Positions 1 to 8,249 of a DNA stretch of 64,000 nucleotides are shown here, piece by piece. The stretch spans positions 62,001 through 126,000 of the forward strand of contig DRGL01000081.1 in assembly GCA_011050085.1 (NCBI GenBank). Direction: 5' to 3'. The position numbers and the translations under genes are program-made. Each line of letters opens with the position of its first letter. Positions within the stretch are counted from its first letter, which is position 1. The stretch is from Pricia antarctica. GTDB lineage: Bacteria > Bacteroidota > Bacteroidia > Flavobacteriales > Flavobacteriaceae. The notes beneath the pieces are model-generated. The model did no database searches and had not been told where the DNA came from. It saw only the letters and a list, made by a program, of their open reading frames with translations.

Positions 1-103
1 GGTTTGATTTTGGGTTTGCAAAAATACGTTTTAGCTTGATGGATTGATGTATTCTGGTGTAAGATATTTGGATTACTAGACCAAAAACCAGTTTAATAAA
101 TTG

Positions 104-111
104 TAATTTTG
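104..111 (+). promoter_or_regulatory. -7 promoter element before marC
   Basis: TAATTTTG is a perfect match to the Bacteroidota -7 consensus TAnnTTTG and lies 53 bases before the marC start. No TTG -33 element is present at the usual 19-21 base spacing, so the assignment is tentative. Confidence 0.4.
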
Positions 112-164
112 CACGCATTTTACCCGGGCAAGGGCAAAAAGGCTTTGGGGGTAAATTTTCAACG

Positions 165-749
165 ATGAGTATGGAATTCCATTTTGATATTAGGGAAATT
201 GCTACTGCGACCATGGTACTTTTTGCGGTGATCGATATTTTGGGTAGCATACCTGTAATTATTGGCTTACGCCAAAAGGTCGGACACATACAATCGGAAA
301 AAGCTTCTATTGTATCCGCTGTTATCATGGTAGCTTTTCTGTTTGTAGGCGAAGAAATTTTAAAGCTAATCGGCATAGATGTATATTCATTCGCCGTTGC
401 TGGTGCAATTGTAATTTTCTTTCTAGCCATTGAAATGATTTTAGGGATAACCCTCTACAAAGAAGAGGAAGCTGATAGCGCCTCTATTGTACCGATTGCC
501 TTTCCCTTGATTGCCGGTGCCGGTACTCTTACAGCGATTTTATCTTTGCGTGCGGAATATCACGTAGAAAATATAATCGTAGCAATCGTAGCAAACACTA
601 TCTTTGTATATCTTGTATTGAAAACTTCAAAACGCATTGAAAAGGTACTGGGTAAAAATGGGGTTAGTATCATCCGGAAGATATTCGGAGTTATTCTCTT
701 GGCCATTTCAGTGAAGTTATTTGCAGCGAACATTAATCAACTTTTCTAA
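165..749 (+). CDS. MarC family integral membrane protein
   Basis: This 194-residue protein is almost entirely hydrophobic, with about six membrane segments, and matches the MarC (UPF0056) family. The family-like pattern is seen in the N-terminal segment around residues 15-32 and the glycine-rich PLIAGAGTLTAI segment near residues 113-124. Family members sit in the inner membrane. Their substrate is not established, and the old link to multiple antibiotic resistance is disputed. The start at 165 directly precedes the first amphipathic stretch. A small membrane protein follows after three bases, so the two are probably cotranscribed and translationally coupled. The family call is firm; a transport function is only assumed. 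Confidence 0.85.
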   Translation: MSMEFHFDIREIATATMVLFAVIDILGSIPVIIGLRQKVGHIQSEKASIVSAVIMVAFLFVGEEILKLIGIDVYSFAVAGAIVIFFLAIEMILGITLYKEEEADSASIVPIAFPLIAGAGTLTAILSLRAEYHVENIIVAIVANTIFVYLVLKTSKRIEKVLGKNGVSIIRKIFGVILLAISVKLFAANINQLF

Positions 750-752
750 AGG

Positions 753-956
753 ATGAATAAAACGCTCAACATCGTACTCATAGTTTTAGCGTTGGCGCTA
801 GCAGCCTATAACGTAACGAATATTGACTTTGACAATCCGTTTGAAGGTAATAGTATAGTTGCCTTTATCGGAATCTTGGCGCCATTATGCGCTATAGTGC
901 TATTATTGATTTTTAGGACTAGTAAAAAAATTCAGCAAAAGGTAAATGCAAAGTAA
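753..956 (+). CDS. small two-helix membrane protein, unknown function
   Basis: I do not recognise a named family for this 67-residue protein. It has two hydrophobic helices (about residues 4-22 and 35-54) separated by a short acidic loop containing DFDNPFEGNS, and it ends in a lysine-rich tail. Such small proteins are common in flavobacterial genomes. The ATG lies three bases after the marC stop, and AAGG overlaps the end of that gene, so coupling to marC is likely. It may assist MarC or be an independent membrane protein; nothing in the sequence decides this. Confidence 0.65.
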   Translation: MNKTLNIVLIVLALALAAYNVTNIDFDNPFEGNSIVAFIGILAPLCAIVLLLIFRTSKKIQQKVNAK

Positions 957-1026
957 TTGTCAATTTTTTTTTGGCATTTCAGAAAAGCATTGAACTAATC
1001 GAGCAACTTGGAGATAAGGCTACAAT

Positions 1027-2652
1027 TTAGTTAATAGTTTCAATTGCATCGGATTCTTCCGATATGAATGCTGGATTGTCCAATTTGAGCACTTCCTGCA
1101 ACATCGCATCTTCCGTACTTTTGATTTTGGCATGTGTGTTTGCGCCAAAAAGTTGTTCGGCCAATGCCGCCTTTAGATATGTTTTTATCGGTCGCTGATA
1201 ATCATAGAAATCCATTTTCATATTTCTTTGTATCAAGTAGTCTACAAAAGATTCAAAAAGGATGTCGTCTACGGTAAATTCTTCTACGAACTGTTTTTCG
1301 GAATATCCGCTGTACTGATTTCTATTTCCATCAAGGTGTTCGAACACGAAGCGGGATAACCATCCGATGCTCTCCATGCTCTCCACGGCCTCTTCTTCGT
1401 TCGTTCCGATGGGCACGAATACATCGGGTATGATGCCACCACCACCATATACTACCTTGCCTTGTGGAGTGACAAATTTCAACGAATCTGCAACTTTTAT
1501 GCTATCCACTGAAATCATTTCACCATTGTGATAGCGCTCGGTGAATTTCTGGTAATAATCTTGAGTACCGTTCTCGTACGATTTTTGAATACTTCGGCCG
1601 GTAGGGGTGTAATATCTTGAAACTGTCAAGCGAACGGCAGAGCCATCGCCCAGCTCCATTTCGCGCTGTACGAGTCCTTTGCCGAAAGAACGGCGACCCA
1701 CAATAGTTCCAATGTCATTATCCTGTAGGGCACCTGCGATGATTTCACTCGCAGAAGCCGAGCGCTCGTTAATTAGTACATAAATGGGTTTATCCTCAAA
1801 ACTTCCTTTCTCCGTAGCATACATTTTATCGATTTTCCCTTTCTTATTTTTGGTGAAAAGTATCAGTTTACCATCCTCCAAAAATTCATCGGCCAATTGT
1901 TCCGCCACACCCAAATACCCTCCTGGATTATCTCTTAAATCTAAAGTTAATTTTTCAGCGCCCTGCTTGCGAAGCTTGCTTAAGGCAGCTTTAAATTCTT
2001 TGTAGGTCGACTCAGCGAAACGGTTGATTTTGATGTAGCCCATATCATCGGTCATCATATAGAAGGCCTCGACGCTCTTAATGGGTACTACATCACGTTT
2101 GACGTTGACCGTAAATGTCTTGTCGTTGCTTTTGCGATAGACTTGCAATTTGACCGAACTCCCTTTTTCGCCCTTTAATTTTCCAACTATCGTTTCATTG
2201 TTGAGACTTTTCCCAAAAAGTGTATCGGTCCCGGCCATTAAAATGCGGTCTCCTGCTTTTATACCTTTGAGAAAGCTAGGTCCCTTTGGTATAGTACGTA
2301 TAACCGCTATTGTATCGTTATAAGGATAGAAATTCACGCCGATACCCACAAAGTCCCCTTTCATGTTTTCCGATATCCTGCCCATTTCGTTTTTCGGAAT
2401 ATAAACCGAATGAGGGTCCAATTTTTCAAGTATTTGATTTACGGTTATATCTACTATGCTATCAGTATCGATTTCATCTACATATTCGTAATCGATATAG
2501 TCGATAAGTCGGTTCAGCTTATCCTTTTTTGAATTAGTAGTAAATAGTTTTTCTGGGGAATCGGTAAAATGTAATTTGCCACCAATGAAAATACCGATCG
2601 CGACTGCCGCTGCGATAATGGTCGGCCAAATGTAACTATATTTTCGTTTCAT
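1027..2652 (-). CDS. S41 family C-terminal processing peptidase
   Basis: This 541-residue periplasmic or outer-envelope serine protease belongs to the CtpA/Prc type. It starts with one membrane anchor (residues 8-25). A PDZ domain follows at roughly residues 90-180, containing GIGVNFYPY and the loop GIKAGDRIL. The S41 catalytic core then begins. The motif ERSASASE near residue 300 carries the nucleophilic serine, and RRSFGKGLVQ about 25 residues later carries the catalytic lysine. Family members trim the C-termini of envelope proteins. A dCMP deaminase gene lies 20 bases upstream on the same strand, so both are probably read as one unit. Family and catalytic residues are clear; the natural substrate is unknown. 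Confidence 0.92.
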   Translation of the reverse strand: MKRKYSYIWPTIIAAAVAIGIFIGGKLHFTDSPEKLFTTNSKKDKLNRLIDYIDYEYVDEIDTDSIVDITVNQILEKLDPHSVYIPKNEMGRISENMKGDFVGIGVNFYPYNDTIAVIRTIPKGPSFLKGIKAGDRILMAGTDTLFGKSLNNETIVGKLKGEKGSSVKLQVYRKSNDKTFTVNVKRDVVPIKSVEAFYMMTDDMGYIKINRFAESTYKEFKAALSKLRKQGAEKLTLDLRDNPGGYLGVAEQLADEFLEDGKLILFTKNKKGKIDKMYATEKGSFEDKPIYVLINERSASASEIIAGALQDNDIGTIVGRRSFGKGLVQREMELGDGSAVRLTVSRYYTPTGRSIQKSYENGTQDYYQKFTERYHNGEMISVDSIKVADSLKFVTPQGKVVYGGGGIIPDVFVPIGTNEEEAVESMESIGWLSRFVFEHLDGNRNQYSGYSEKQFVEEFTVDDILFESFVDYLIQRNMKMDFYDYQRPIKTYLKAALAEQLFGANTHAKIKSTEDAMLQEVLKLDNPAFISEESDAIETIN

Positions 2653-2672
2653 AGATTTTTAGGGCATTACTG

Positions 2673-3119
2673 CTAAGGGGTCGTTTTAATGTCGGCAAGG
2701 TGAACAAGTTCAATTCCAGCCCGGTTCAGGAAGCTAAGTCCCGAATCATCTTTATAAGCTACCTTATATACAACACGTTTTATGCCAGATTGATGTATTA
2801 GCTTGCTACATTCCCGGCATGGCGAAAGGGTGATATAAAGTGTGGCACCTTCACAAGATTGGGTTGAAGATGCAACTTTGCTAATAGCATTAGCTTCGGC
2901 ATGTAAAACATACCACTTAGTATATCCTTCATCGTCTTCACAGATATTTTCAAATCCCGTAGGTGTGCCATTATAGCCATCGGAAATAATCATTCTATCC
3001 TTTACTATAATAGCTCCGACCTGCTTGCGCTTGCAATAGGAGAGTTTGCCCCATTCCTCTGCCATCCGGAGATAAGCTTTATCGTACTTTTTTTGTTTGC
3101 TTTCTTTCATTGCAATCAA
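2673..3119 (-). CDS. dCMP deaminase family protein
   Basis: The 148-residue protein carries the zinc-binding cytidine/deoxycytidylate deaminase signature. HAEANAI supplies the zinc-ligand histidine and the proton-shuttling glutamate, and SPCRECSKLI supplies the two zinc cysteines. Upstream, YDKAYLRMAEEW and GYNGTPTGFEN are typical of dCMP deaminases, which convert dCMP to dUMP for thymidylate synthesis. The first codons MIAMKES offer a second ATG three residues in; either is possible. It sits just before the S41 protease gene. The call is secure at family level. Related cytidine-like deaminases cannot be excluded without a structure-based comparison. Confidence 0.88.
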   Translation of the reverse strand: MIAMKESKQKKYDKAYLRMAEEWGKLSYCKRKQVGAIIVKDRMIISDGYNGTPTGFENICEDDEGYTKWYVLHAEANAISKVASSTQSCEGATLYITLSPCRECSKLIHQSGIKRVVYKVAYKDDSGLSFLNRAGIELVHLADIKTTP

Positions 3120-3229
3120 GAAGAATGACTAAGATACCACGCATTAGGTTCGCTTAATAACAAACCGGGTTAATATTACGTGAAAATCGTCGACTGGGCG
3201 TATATCACAAGTATTTGACAGTGGTGTTA

Positions 3230-3826
3230 TTAGTATTGTGTGCCGTAAGGAAATGTTTCTATAAGTAAGGGAATCGTTAGTAAAATGATTAAAACTGAAA
3301 GAAGAAAGACCAGAGATATATGCTTCAGTTTTGTAAAGGATGTGAGAAAAAAGGAGAGTATTAAAACGGACAGTACGATGATTACCTGTGAAATTTCTAT
3401 ACCAAGAGCAAAGCCCATTAGGGGACAAAGTTTATTATGTTCTTCCGCCATTAGCATCTTAAAATAAGTACTAAATCCGAACCCATGAATTAATCCGAAG
3501 ATTACGGTGGCGACGGAATGTGGCCAGATATTTTTTTCGTTTGACCCTAACTTGGCGTACAACATATTGAATACCGCGGTCACAACTATGGTGATTGGGA
3601 TAAAAAATTCTATTAGCGCTACGTCAACAGAAAGCACGTTGTAAGAACTCAAGATCAAAGATAGGCAATGTGCTATGGTAAACAGGGTAGCCAAAAAAAC
3701 AACAGTTCTCCAACTTTTGAAAGTAAATGGCAATGCGAGCGCTATTAAAAATAGAACATGATCGTAAGCATTGATATCCAGAACGTGATCGAGGCCGAGT
3801 TGTATGTAAAACCAAAAGTCTTCCAT
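3230..3826 (-). CDS. HupE/UreJ-like membrane protein
   Basis: This 198-residue membrane protein has about six helices. The N-terminal sequence GLDHVLDINAYDHVLF and the helix GLIHGFGFSTYF are characteristic of the HupE/UreJ family, whose histidine-rich helices are linked to nickel or cobalt uptake in hydrogenase and urease loci. No hydrogenase or urease genes are nearby. In Bacteroidota such solitary genes are widespread, and their metal or role is unknown. The gene lies between the deaminase and the J-domain gene, all on the minus strand. The family call is good; metal transport is inferred from relatives. Confidence 0.8.
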   Translation of the reverse strand: MEDFWFYIQLGLDHVLDINAYDHVLFLIALALPFTFKSWRTVVFLATLFTIAHCLSLILSSYNVLSVDVALIEFFIPITIVVTAVFNMLYAKLGSNEKNIWPHSVATVIFGLIHGFGFSTYFKMLMAEEHNKLCPLMGFALGIEISQVIIVLSVLILSFFLTSFTKLKHISLVFLLSVLIILLTIPLLIETFPYGTQY

Positions 3827-3858
3827 GAGCGTTGGCGTTCGGTTACTGCAACGGCCCT

Positions 3859-4617
3859 TTATGCGATGCCGCGTTCAGATTGAATTTCTTCATAGGCGCG
3901 CTGTACTTCTTTGAATTTTTCTTCGGCACCTCTTTTTATAGCTTCGTTCTCGGTGTTGACCCGATCGGGATGGTATTTTTTTGCCATAGTCCTATATGCT
4001 TTCTTGACTTCCTCATTTGAGGCTGACTTATCGATGTCAAGAATTTTATAAGCGTTATTGGCAGATTTGATGAACATCGCCTTGATACTTTCGAAATCTC
4101 TAGCCCCTACGCGTAAATAACCGGCGATCTCGCGAATCTTGTCAATTTCGAGATTACTGACGGTACCATCTGCCTGTGCAATTCCAAAAAGAAAATGTAA
4201 TAATTGAAGACGCACTTCGTAACGCGTTCGTTGATTCAAAAAAGCACATATGCGCTGGGCCGATATCTCTCTTTTTTTAACAACATCGTTAAATGTCCTG
4301 AAAATGGCATTGGCTTTTTCCTTGCCGTACGTACTGAGAAAATATTGACGCACATAGTCCATTTCTCGCTGGCTGACTTTTCCGTCGGCCTTGATGACAA
4401 TCGAACAAAGCGACAAAAGGTTCAATTCGAAATCGGCAGGGGAAACACTTTGACGGGTCATGTCACTGAAAACCGACTGGGCCCCACCACCTTTGCGGCT
4501 TAGGTTGTCTATAAAACTGCCCACTAAAAAACCTAGGATAGCCCCGGGAAAACGAAAAAGATAATATCCTACTATGGCCGCGAACCATTTAATCATAATA
4601 TTAAAAAATTTGGGCAA
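3859..4617 (-). CDS. TerB/DjlA-type protein with C-terminal J domain
   Basis: The 252-residue protein has an N-terminal membrane segment (about residues 8-33). A TerB-like helical domain follows at about residues 60-165, with paired motifs [14 protein letters not shown] and [14 protein letters not shown] domain lies at about residues 188-250 and contains the HPD tripeptide in KKYHPDRVN. This is the DjlA layout: a membrane-bound J-protein able to stimulate DnaK ATPase at the inner membrane. The start MPKFFNIM places the helix correctly. No dnaK gene is nearby. Domain calls are confident; the client process is unknown. Confidence 0.88.
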   Translation of the reverse strand: MPKFFNIMIKWFAAIVGYYLFRFPGAILGFLVGSFIDNLSRKGGGAQSVFSDMTRQSVSPADFELNLLSLCSIVIKADGKVSQREMDYVRQYFLSTYGKEKANAIFRTFNDVVKKREISAQRICAFLNQRTRYEVRLQLLHFLFGIAQADGTVSNLEIDKIREIAGYLRVGARDFESIKAMFIKSANNAYKILDIDKSASNEEVKKAYRTMAKKYHPDRVNTENEAIKRGAEEKFKEVQRAYEEIQSERGIA

Positions 4618-4868
4618 AGATACTGAAAGAGATATGAATTCACTTAAGTGAATAAAACAGAAAAAAGACTAACATGGAATTGGTTAGATTATGACCTATT
4701 TCAGCATCGTGTTATAATATCTGCCTTGAAGTAATTCATCTGTACGATTTATGAATTTAAATTTTCGAATCACCTACGGCTAAGTTTTTTTCGTCGGAAA
4801 CTTTATTAAGTTATATATCTTTTTCGCAACGAAACGTTAAGTAAGCCTAATAAACACGACTAATACTG

Positions 4869-4876
4869 TATCTTTG
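4869..4876 (+). promoter_or_regulatory. -7 promoter element before bacilliredoxin gene
   Basis: TATCTTTG matches TAnnTTTG exactly and lies 24 bases before the ATG at 4901, which would give a short leader. A TTG -33 element is not visible at the expected spacing. Confidence 0.45.
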
Positions 4877-4900
4877 TTAATCAATTTAAAATACACAAAT

Positions 4901-5311
4901 ATGTATCCCGCAGAACTAGTAAAACCAATGAGAGACGACTTGGCTTCGGCTGGGTTCGAAGAATTATATACGGCCGGAGCGGTCGAAAACGCAATTAATA
5001 AACCAGGTACTACTTTAGTCGTGGTCAATTCTGTTTGCGGCTGTGCTGCTGCAAATGCAAGACCCGCCGCAAAATTGAGCCTACAAAATGCTAAAAGACC
5101 AGACCATGCGGTTACGGTTTTTGCAGGTGTAGATGTTGAGGCCGTGAAGGCAGCTCGTGACTTAATGGTTCCTTTTCCCCCATCATCCCCAAGCATCGCT
5201 TTATTTAAGGACGGTGAGTTGGTACACATGATCGAGCGACATCATATCGAAGGTAGACCCGCCGAATTGATTGCCGAAAATTTAACCGGTGCGTATAACG
5301 AATTCTGTTAG
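4901..5311 (+). CDS. BrxA/BrxB family bacilliredoxin
   Basis: The protein of 136 residues begins MYPAELVKPM, the conserved N-terminus of this family. An in-frame ATG nine codons upstream would sit on the promoter element, so I chose 4901. The thioredoxin-like fold carries the CGC active site (C46-G47-C48) in the conserved context NSVCGCAAANARP. The conserved segment PFPPSSPSIALFKDGELVHMIERH also follows in relatives. In Bacillus, bacilliredoxins remove bacillithiol from S-bacillithiolated proteins, and many Bacteroidota also make bacillithiol. The gene stands alone and ends in a strong terminator. The family call is very secure; use of bacillithiol here is inferred. Confidence 0.93.
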   Translation: MYPAELVKPMRDDLASAGFEELYTAGAVENAINKPGTTLVVVNSVCGCAAANARPAAKLSLQNAKRPDHAVTVFAGVDVEAVKAARDLMVPFPPSSPSIALFKDGELVHMIERHHIEGRPAELIAENLTGAYNEFC

Positions 5312-5358
5312 AATTTTTTTTGCAGCCCATTTCATAGGCAAACAGTTTTAAAAATTTC

Positions 5359-5395
5359 AAAAAGACCATTCCCGAAACGGATGGTCTTTTTTTTT
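5359..5395 (+). terminator. Rho-independent terminator after bacilliredoxin gene
   Basis: The stem AAAGACCAT pairs with ATGGTCTTT across a short loop and is followed by a run of T. It lies about 50 bases after the bacilliredoxin stop. Confidence 0.85.
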
Positions 5396-5471
5396 GAATG
5401 CTACACAATTCGATATGTATGGGCATATTTGCTCTATCTTCTTTTTTCTTTCCAAAATATTCCTATAATAT

Positions 5472-5479
5472 TACTTTTG
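5472..5479 (+). promoter_or_regulatory. -7 promoter element abutting the plsC start
   Basis: TACTTTTG matches TAnnTTTG exactly but ends only four bases before the ATG at 5484. If used, the plsC transcript would be essentially leaderless. No TTG element is present at the expected spacing. Confidence 0.35.
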
Positions 5480-5483
5480 CATC

Positions 5484-6254
5484 ATGCAGAAGCTATTGGC
5501 ATATCCGTTAACCGTTCTATATCTGATTGTATTCGGCCTTACACTATTGGTGTTTCATCCGATACAATGGGTATGTTTTAACGTTTTTGGTTATGAGGCA
5601 CATCGTAAAAGTGTTGCTCTCCTGAACCTTTGCCTTATGAGGAGTACACATATTTTGGGTACTACCTACAGTTTTGAAAATAAGAATGACCTGCCAACAG
5701 ACCGACCTCTGCTCATAGTTCCCAATCATCAGAGCCTCCACGATATTTCGCCAATTATTTGGTATATGCGTAAATGGCATCCAAAATTTGTGAGTAAAAG
5801 CGAATTGGGTAGGGGCATACCCAGTGTATCCTATAATTTACGGCATGGCGGTTCGGTTTTGATAAATCGGAAAGATAGCAGACAGTCATTGATTGAAATT
5901 TCCAAACTTGGGAGATATATAGAAGAACACCATCGTAGCGCAGTTATATTTCCTGAGGGTACGCGAAGTTTAACAGGACACCCGAAACCTTTTAAGCTGA
6001 CGGGATTAAAGGTTTTAATGAGAAACGCACCATCTGCCTTAGTGGTTCCTGTGAGTATTGATAATTCTTGGAAAATGTTACGTTACGGAAAATTTCCGAA
6101 CGGAATCGGTAACCATATAAGTTTTAAGGTGCACCCGCCCATCGAAATTACAGCAGATTTGGATGCCGTTATCGCAGCTACAGAAAAGGCAGTAGTTTCA
6201 GGTGTGACATCCTTTAAAAAAACATCACAAACAAATGAAGCGACCGATGCATAA
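5484..6254 (+). CDS. 1-acyl-sn-glycerol-3-phosphate acyltransferase
   Basis: The 256-residue protein belongs to the PlsC/LPLAT family, which transfers an acyl chain to lysophosphatidic acid in phospholipid synthesis at the inner membrane. A hydrophobic N-terminal helix spans residues 8-30. Motif I, NHQSLHD (residues 81-87), has the catalytic His and Asp. Motif III, FPEGTRS (156-162), binds the glycerol phosphate. The next ATG would remove the membrane helix, which supports the start at 5484. Its end overlaps the following HD-domain gene by 20 bases, so the two form an operon. The family is certain; a role on another acyl acceptor such as an ornithine lipid is possible. Confidence 0.88.
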   Translation: MQKLLAYPLTVLYLIVFGLTLLVFHPIQWVCFNVFGYEAHRKSVALLNLCLMRSTHILGTTYSFENKNDLPTDRPLLIVPNHQSLHDISPIIWYMRKWHPKFVSKSELGRGIPSVSYNLRHGGSVLINRKDSRQSLIEISKLGRYIEEHHRSAVIFPEGTRSLTGHPKPFKLTGLKVLMRNAPSALVVPVSIDNSWKMLRYGKFPNGIGNHISFKVHPPIEITADLDAVIAATEKAVVSGVTSFKKTSQTNEATDA

Positions 6255-6945
6255 GATGAGCGATAGCGAGATTGTGGAACAGACCATTGCATTTGTGAAG
6301 GAAACTTTGACCGGTGCCGAAGGTGGTCACGACTTTTTTCATATACAGCGGGTATTTAGAAATACTCTTTTCATCGCTAAAGATGAAAAAGTGGATGTAT
6401 TGGTAGTTAGCTTGGCCGCGCTTCTCCACGATATTGCAGATGCCAAGTTCAATAAAGGTGACGAGAACATTGGACCTGAATTGGCAGAACGTTTCTTGGC
6501 GGAGCTCAAGGTCAAGAAAAAAACTATTGCCCATGTCGTCAAGATTATCAAAAATATATCGTTCAAGAACAACATTGAAAAGAAAAGGGGTCGTAAGTTT
6601 AATTCTAAGGAATTACGGGTCGTGCAAGATGCCGACCGATTAGATGCCATGGGTGCTATTGGTATAGCCCGGGCCTTCAATTATGGAGGGTTTAAGAACC
6701 GGGAAATCTACAATCCTGAAATTGCACCAAACCTCAAAATGACCAAGGAACAATATAAAAACAGCGCAGCGCCGACAATAAACCACTTTTACGAAAAGCT
6801 ACTTTTGCTAAAAGATAAAATGAATACAGAAACCGGTAAGCAACTGGCTGAGCAACGCCATCAATACATGATGGAGTATGTCAGACAGTTTTATATCGAA
6901 TGGGATCCCTTATCGCGTCCTATGGATGGAAACGAGGCTATCTGA
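6235..6945 (+). CDS. HD domain-containing phosphohydrolase
   Basis: This 236-residue soluble protein has the HD metal-site pattern. A histidine in GGHDFFHIQRV near residue 32 is followed by LLHDIADAKF near residue 63, which carries the His-Asp pair, and by a later aspartate in VQDADRLDAMGAIG near residue 130. It resembles the YedJ/YpgQ group of metal-dependent phosphohydrolases, some of which act on nucleotides. The start at 6235 overlaps the end of plsC; ATGs at 6250 and 6256 are alternatives. The overlap suggests co-translation with plsC, but no biochemical link between them is obvious. The substrate is unknown. Confidence 0.82.
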   Translation: MKRPMHKMSDSEIVEQTIAFVKETLTGAEGGHDFFHIQRVFRNTLFIAKDEKVDVLVVSLAALLHDIADAKFNKGDENIGPELAERFLAELKVKKKTIAHVVKIIKNISFKNNIEKKRGRKFNSKELRVVQDADRLDAMGAIGIARAFNYGGFKNREIYNPEIAPNLKMTKEQYKNSAAPTINHFYEKLLLLKDKMNTETGKQLAEQRHQYMMEYVRQFYIEWDPLSRPMDGNEAI

Positions 6946-6972
6946 TTCGAGTTTCGAAATACGGGATGTTCT

Positions 6973-8046
6973 TTAAAATAAACTAAGTTGTCCACTTTTG
7001 TGATGCCGGTGTAGTTCGTGGTTCAATGATGGGAATTTTTTGTTTTTAAAGTAGGTGTTCCGTGCCAATCGTACCATGTCATGTATCTGGGTGGCAATTA
7101 TACCTTCGCCTGGGCTGCGAATACCAAACCTACTGTCGTTCAAATTGCCGCCATGGCACTCCTCGATTTGGTGCAATACCTTATCCGCACGGTCGGGAAG
7201 GGCTTTTTTAATCCAATCTATAAAAATTCCGCCTATAGCTCCGTTTAACCGCACTACGGTGAAAGCAAATGAGCAAGCCCCATTATCGGAAACCGCTTTG
7301 GCCAGGTTCATAATCTCATGGCTGTTGATGCCTGGAATAATAGGGGCTAACATTGCGTTTACGGGAATACCGTTTTCAGAAAGAATCCGAATGGTCTCTA
7401 GCCTTTTTTTGATACTAGCTGTTCTGGGTTCGAGAATGCGTCTCGTTTCTTCTGATAATGAGGTGACCGATACGTTGACACCGATCAATTGGTGTTTTGC
7501 AAGTTCTGTTAAAATGTCTAGGTCACGAAGTATTGCCGAATTTTTAGTGATGATACCCACTGGATGCCTATATTTTAAAAAAACTTCAAGGCAAGCACGG
7601 GTAATACCAAATTTTTTTTCAGCTGGCTGGTAGCAATCGGTGTTACCGGATAATACGATTGTTTTCGCTTCCCAGCGTTTGCTTTTCAGTTTGGCTTCCA
7701 ATAAATCAGGTGCCGTTTTTTTTATCAAAATCTTACGCTCAAAATCAAGTCCTGGACCATAACCCCAAAATTCATGCGTATTTCGGGCGTAGCAATAGAT
7801 ACAACCATGCTCGCATCCTTGATACGGGTTCATGGAATATTGCATCCCTACATCCGGACTTGTTACTTTATTGATAATGGTCTTCGGAAATATAGGGATG
7901 TATTGCGTTCTATTCTTATCCGCTTCCTCACCTTCAAGACGGCAGAACTCCAAAAAATCATCGCGTATCTCGTGATTATATTCGAAGAATCTGTTAGGAG
8001 TATTTTCTTGTGCACCCCGGCCTTTAATATAGTTGTACTCGCTCAA
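6973..8046 (-). CDS. PA0069 family radical SAM protein
   Basis: The 357-residue protein starts with a conserved lead (KGRGAQENTPNRF). It carries the radical SAM cluster motif CxxxCxxC in CEHGCIYCYA (C78, C82, C85), which binds a 4Fe-4S cluster and S-adenosylmethionine. The following segments SGNTDCYQP, GIITKNS and RTASIKKRLETI are typical of the PA0069 group, which is distantly related to spore photoproduct lyase-type proteins. No peptide or substrate gene lies beside it, so it is not obviously a RiPP maturase. It converges on the HD gene. The family call is secure; the reaction is unknown. Confidence 0.9.
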   Translation of the reverse strand: MSEYNYIKGRGAQENTPNRFFEYNHEIRDDFLEFCRLEGEEADKNRTQYIPIFPKTIINKVTSPDVGMQYSMNPYQGCEHGCIYCYARNTHEFWGYGPGLDFERKILIKKTAPDLLEAKLKSKRWEAKTIVLSGNTDCYQPAEKKFGITRACLEVFLKYRHPVGIITKNSAILRDLDILTELAKHQLIGVNVSVTSLSEETRRILEPRTASIKKRLETIRILSENGIPVNAMLAPIIPGINSHEIMNLAKAVSDNGACSFAFTVVRLNGAIGGIFIDWIKKALPDRADKVLHQIEECHGGNLNDSRFGIRSPGEGIIATQIHDMVRLARNTYFKNKKFPSLNHELHRHHKSGQLSLF

Positions 8047-8249
8047 TGTAATGGATTTATTCCAAAATTATGGAATAATTCCTTCCAATTAAAGATTTTC
8101 CTGTATTTTATATGATTGATACCAGACTCGCTTTGACAAAATTAGGTAGACTAAAAGTTAAGCTTGCTGCCAATACGGATTGTCTATAAAGAACCAAAAA
8201 CAGGTTTTTGGAGGCTAATCAAAAGATACATTATGCTATTATCCAGGGC

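Noticed and set aside
6973-8046. Radical SAM protein as part of a RiPP cluster
   Set aside because: It belongs to the PA0069 group, and no precursor peptide, transporter or RRE-type gene lies beside it.
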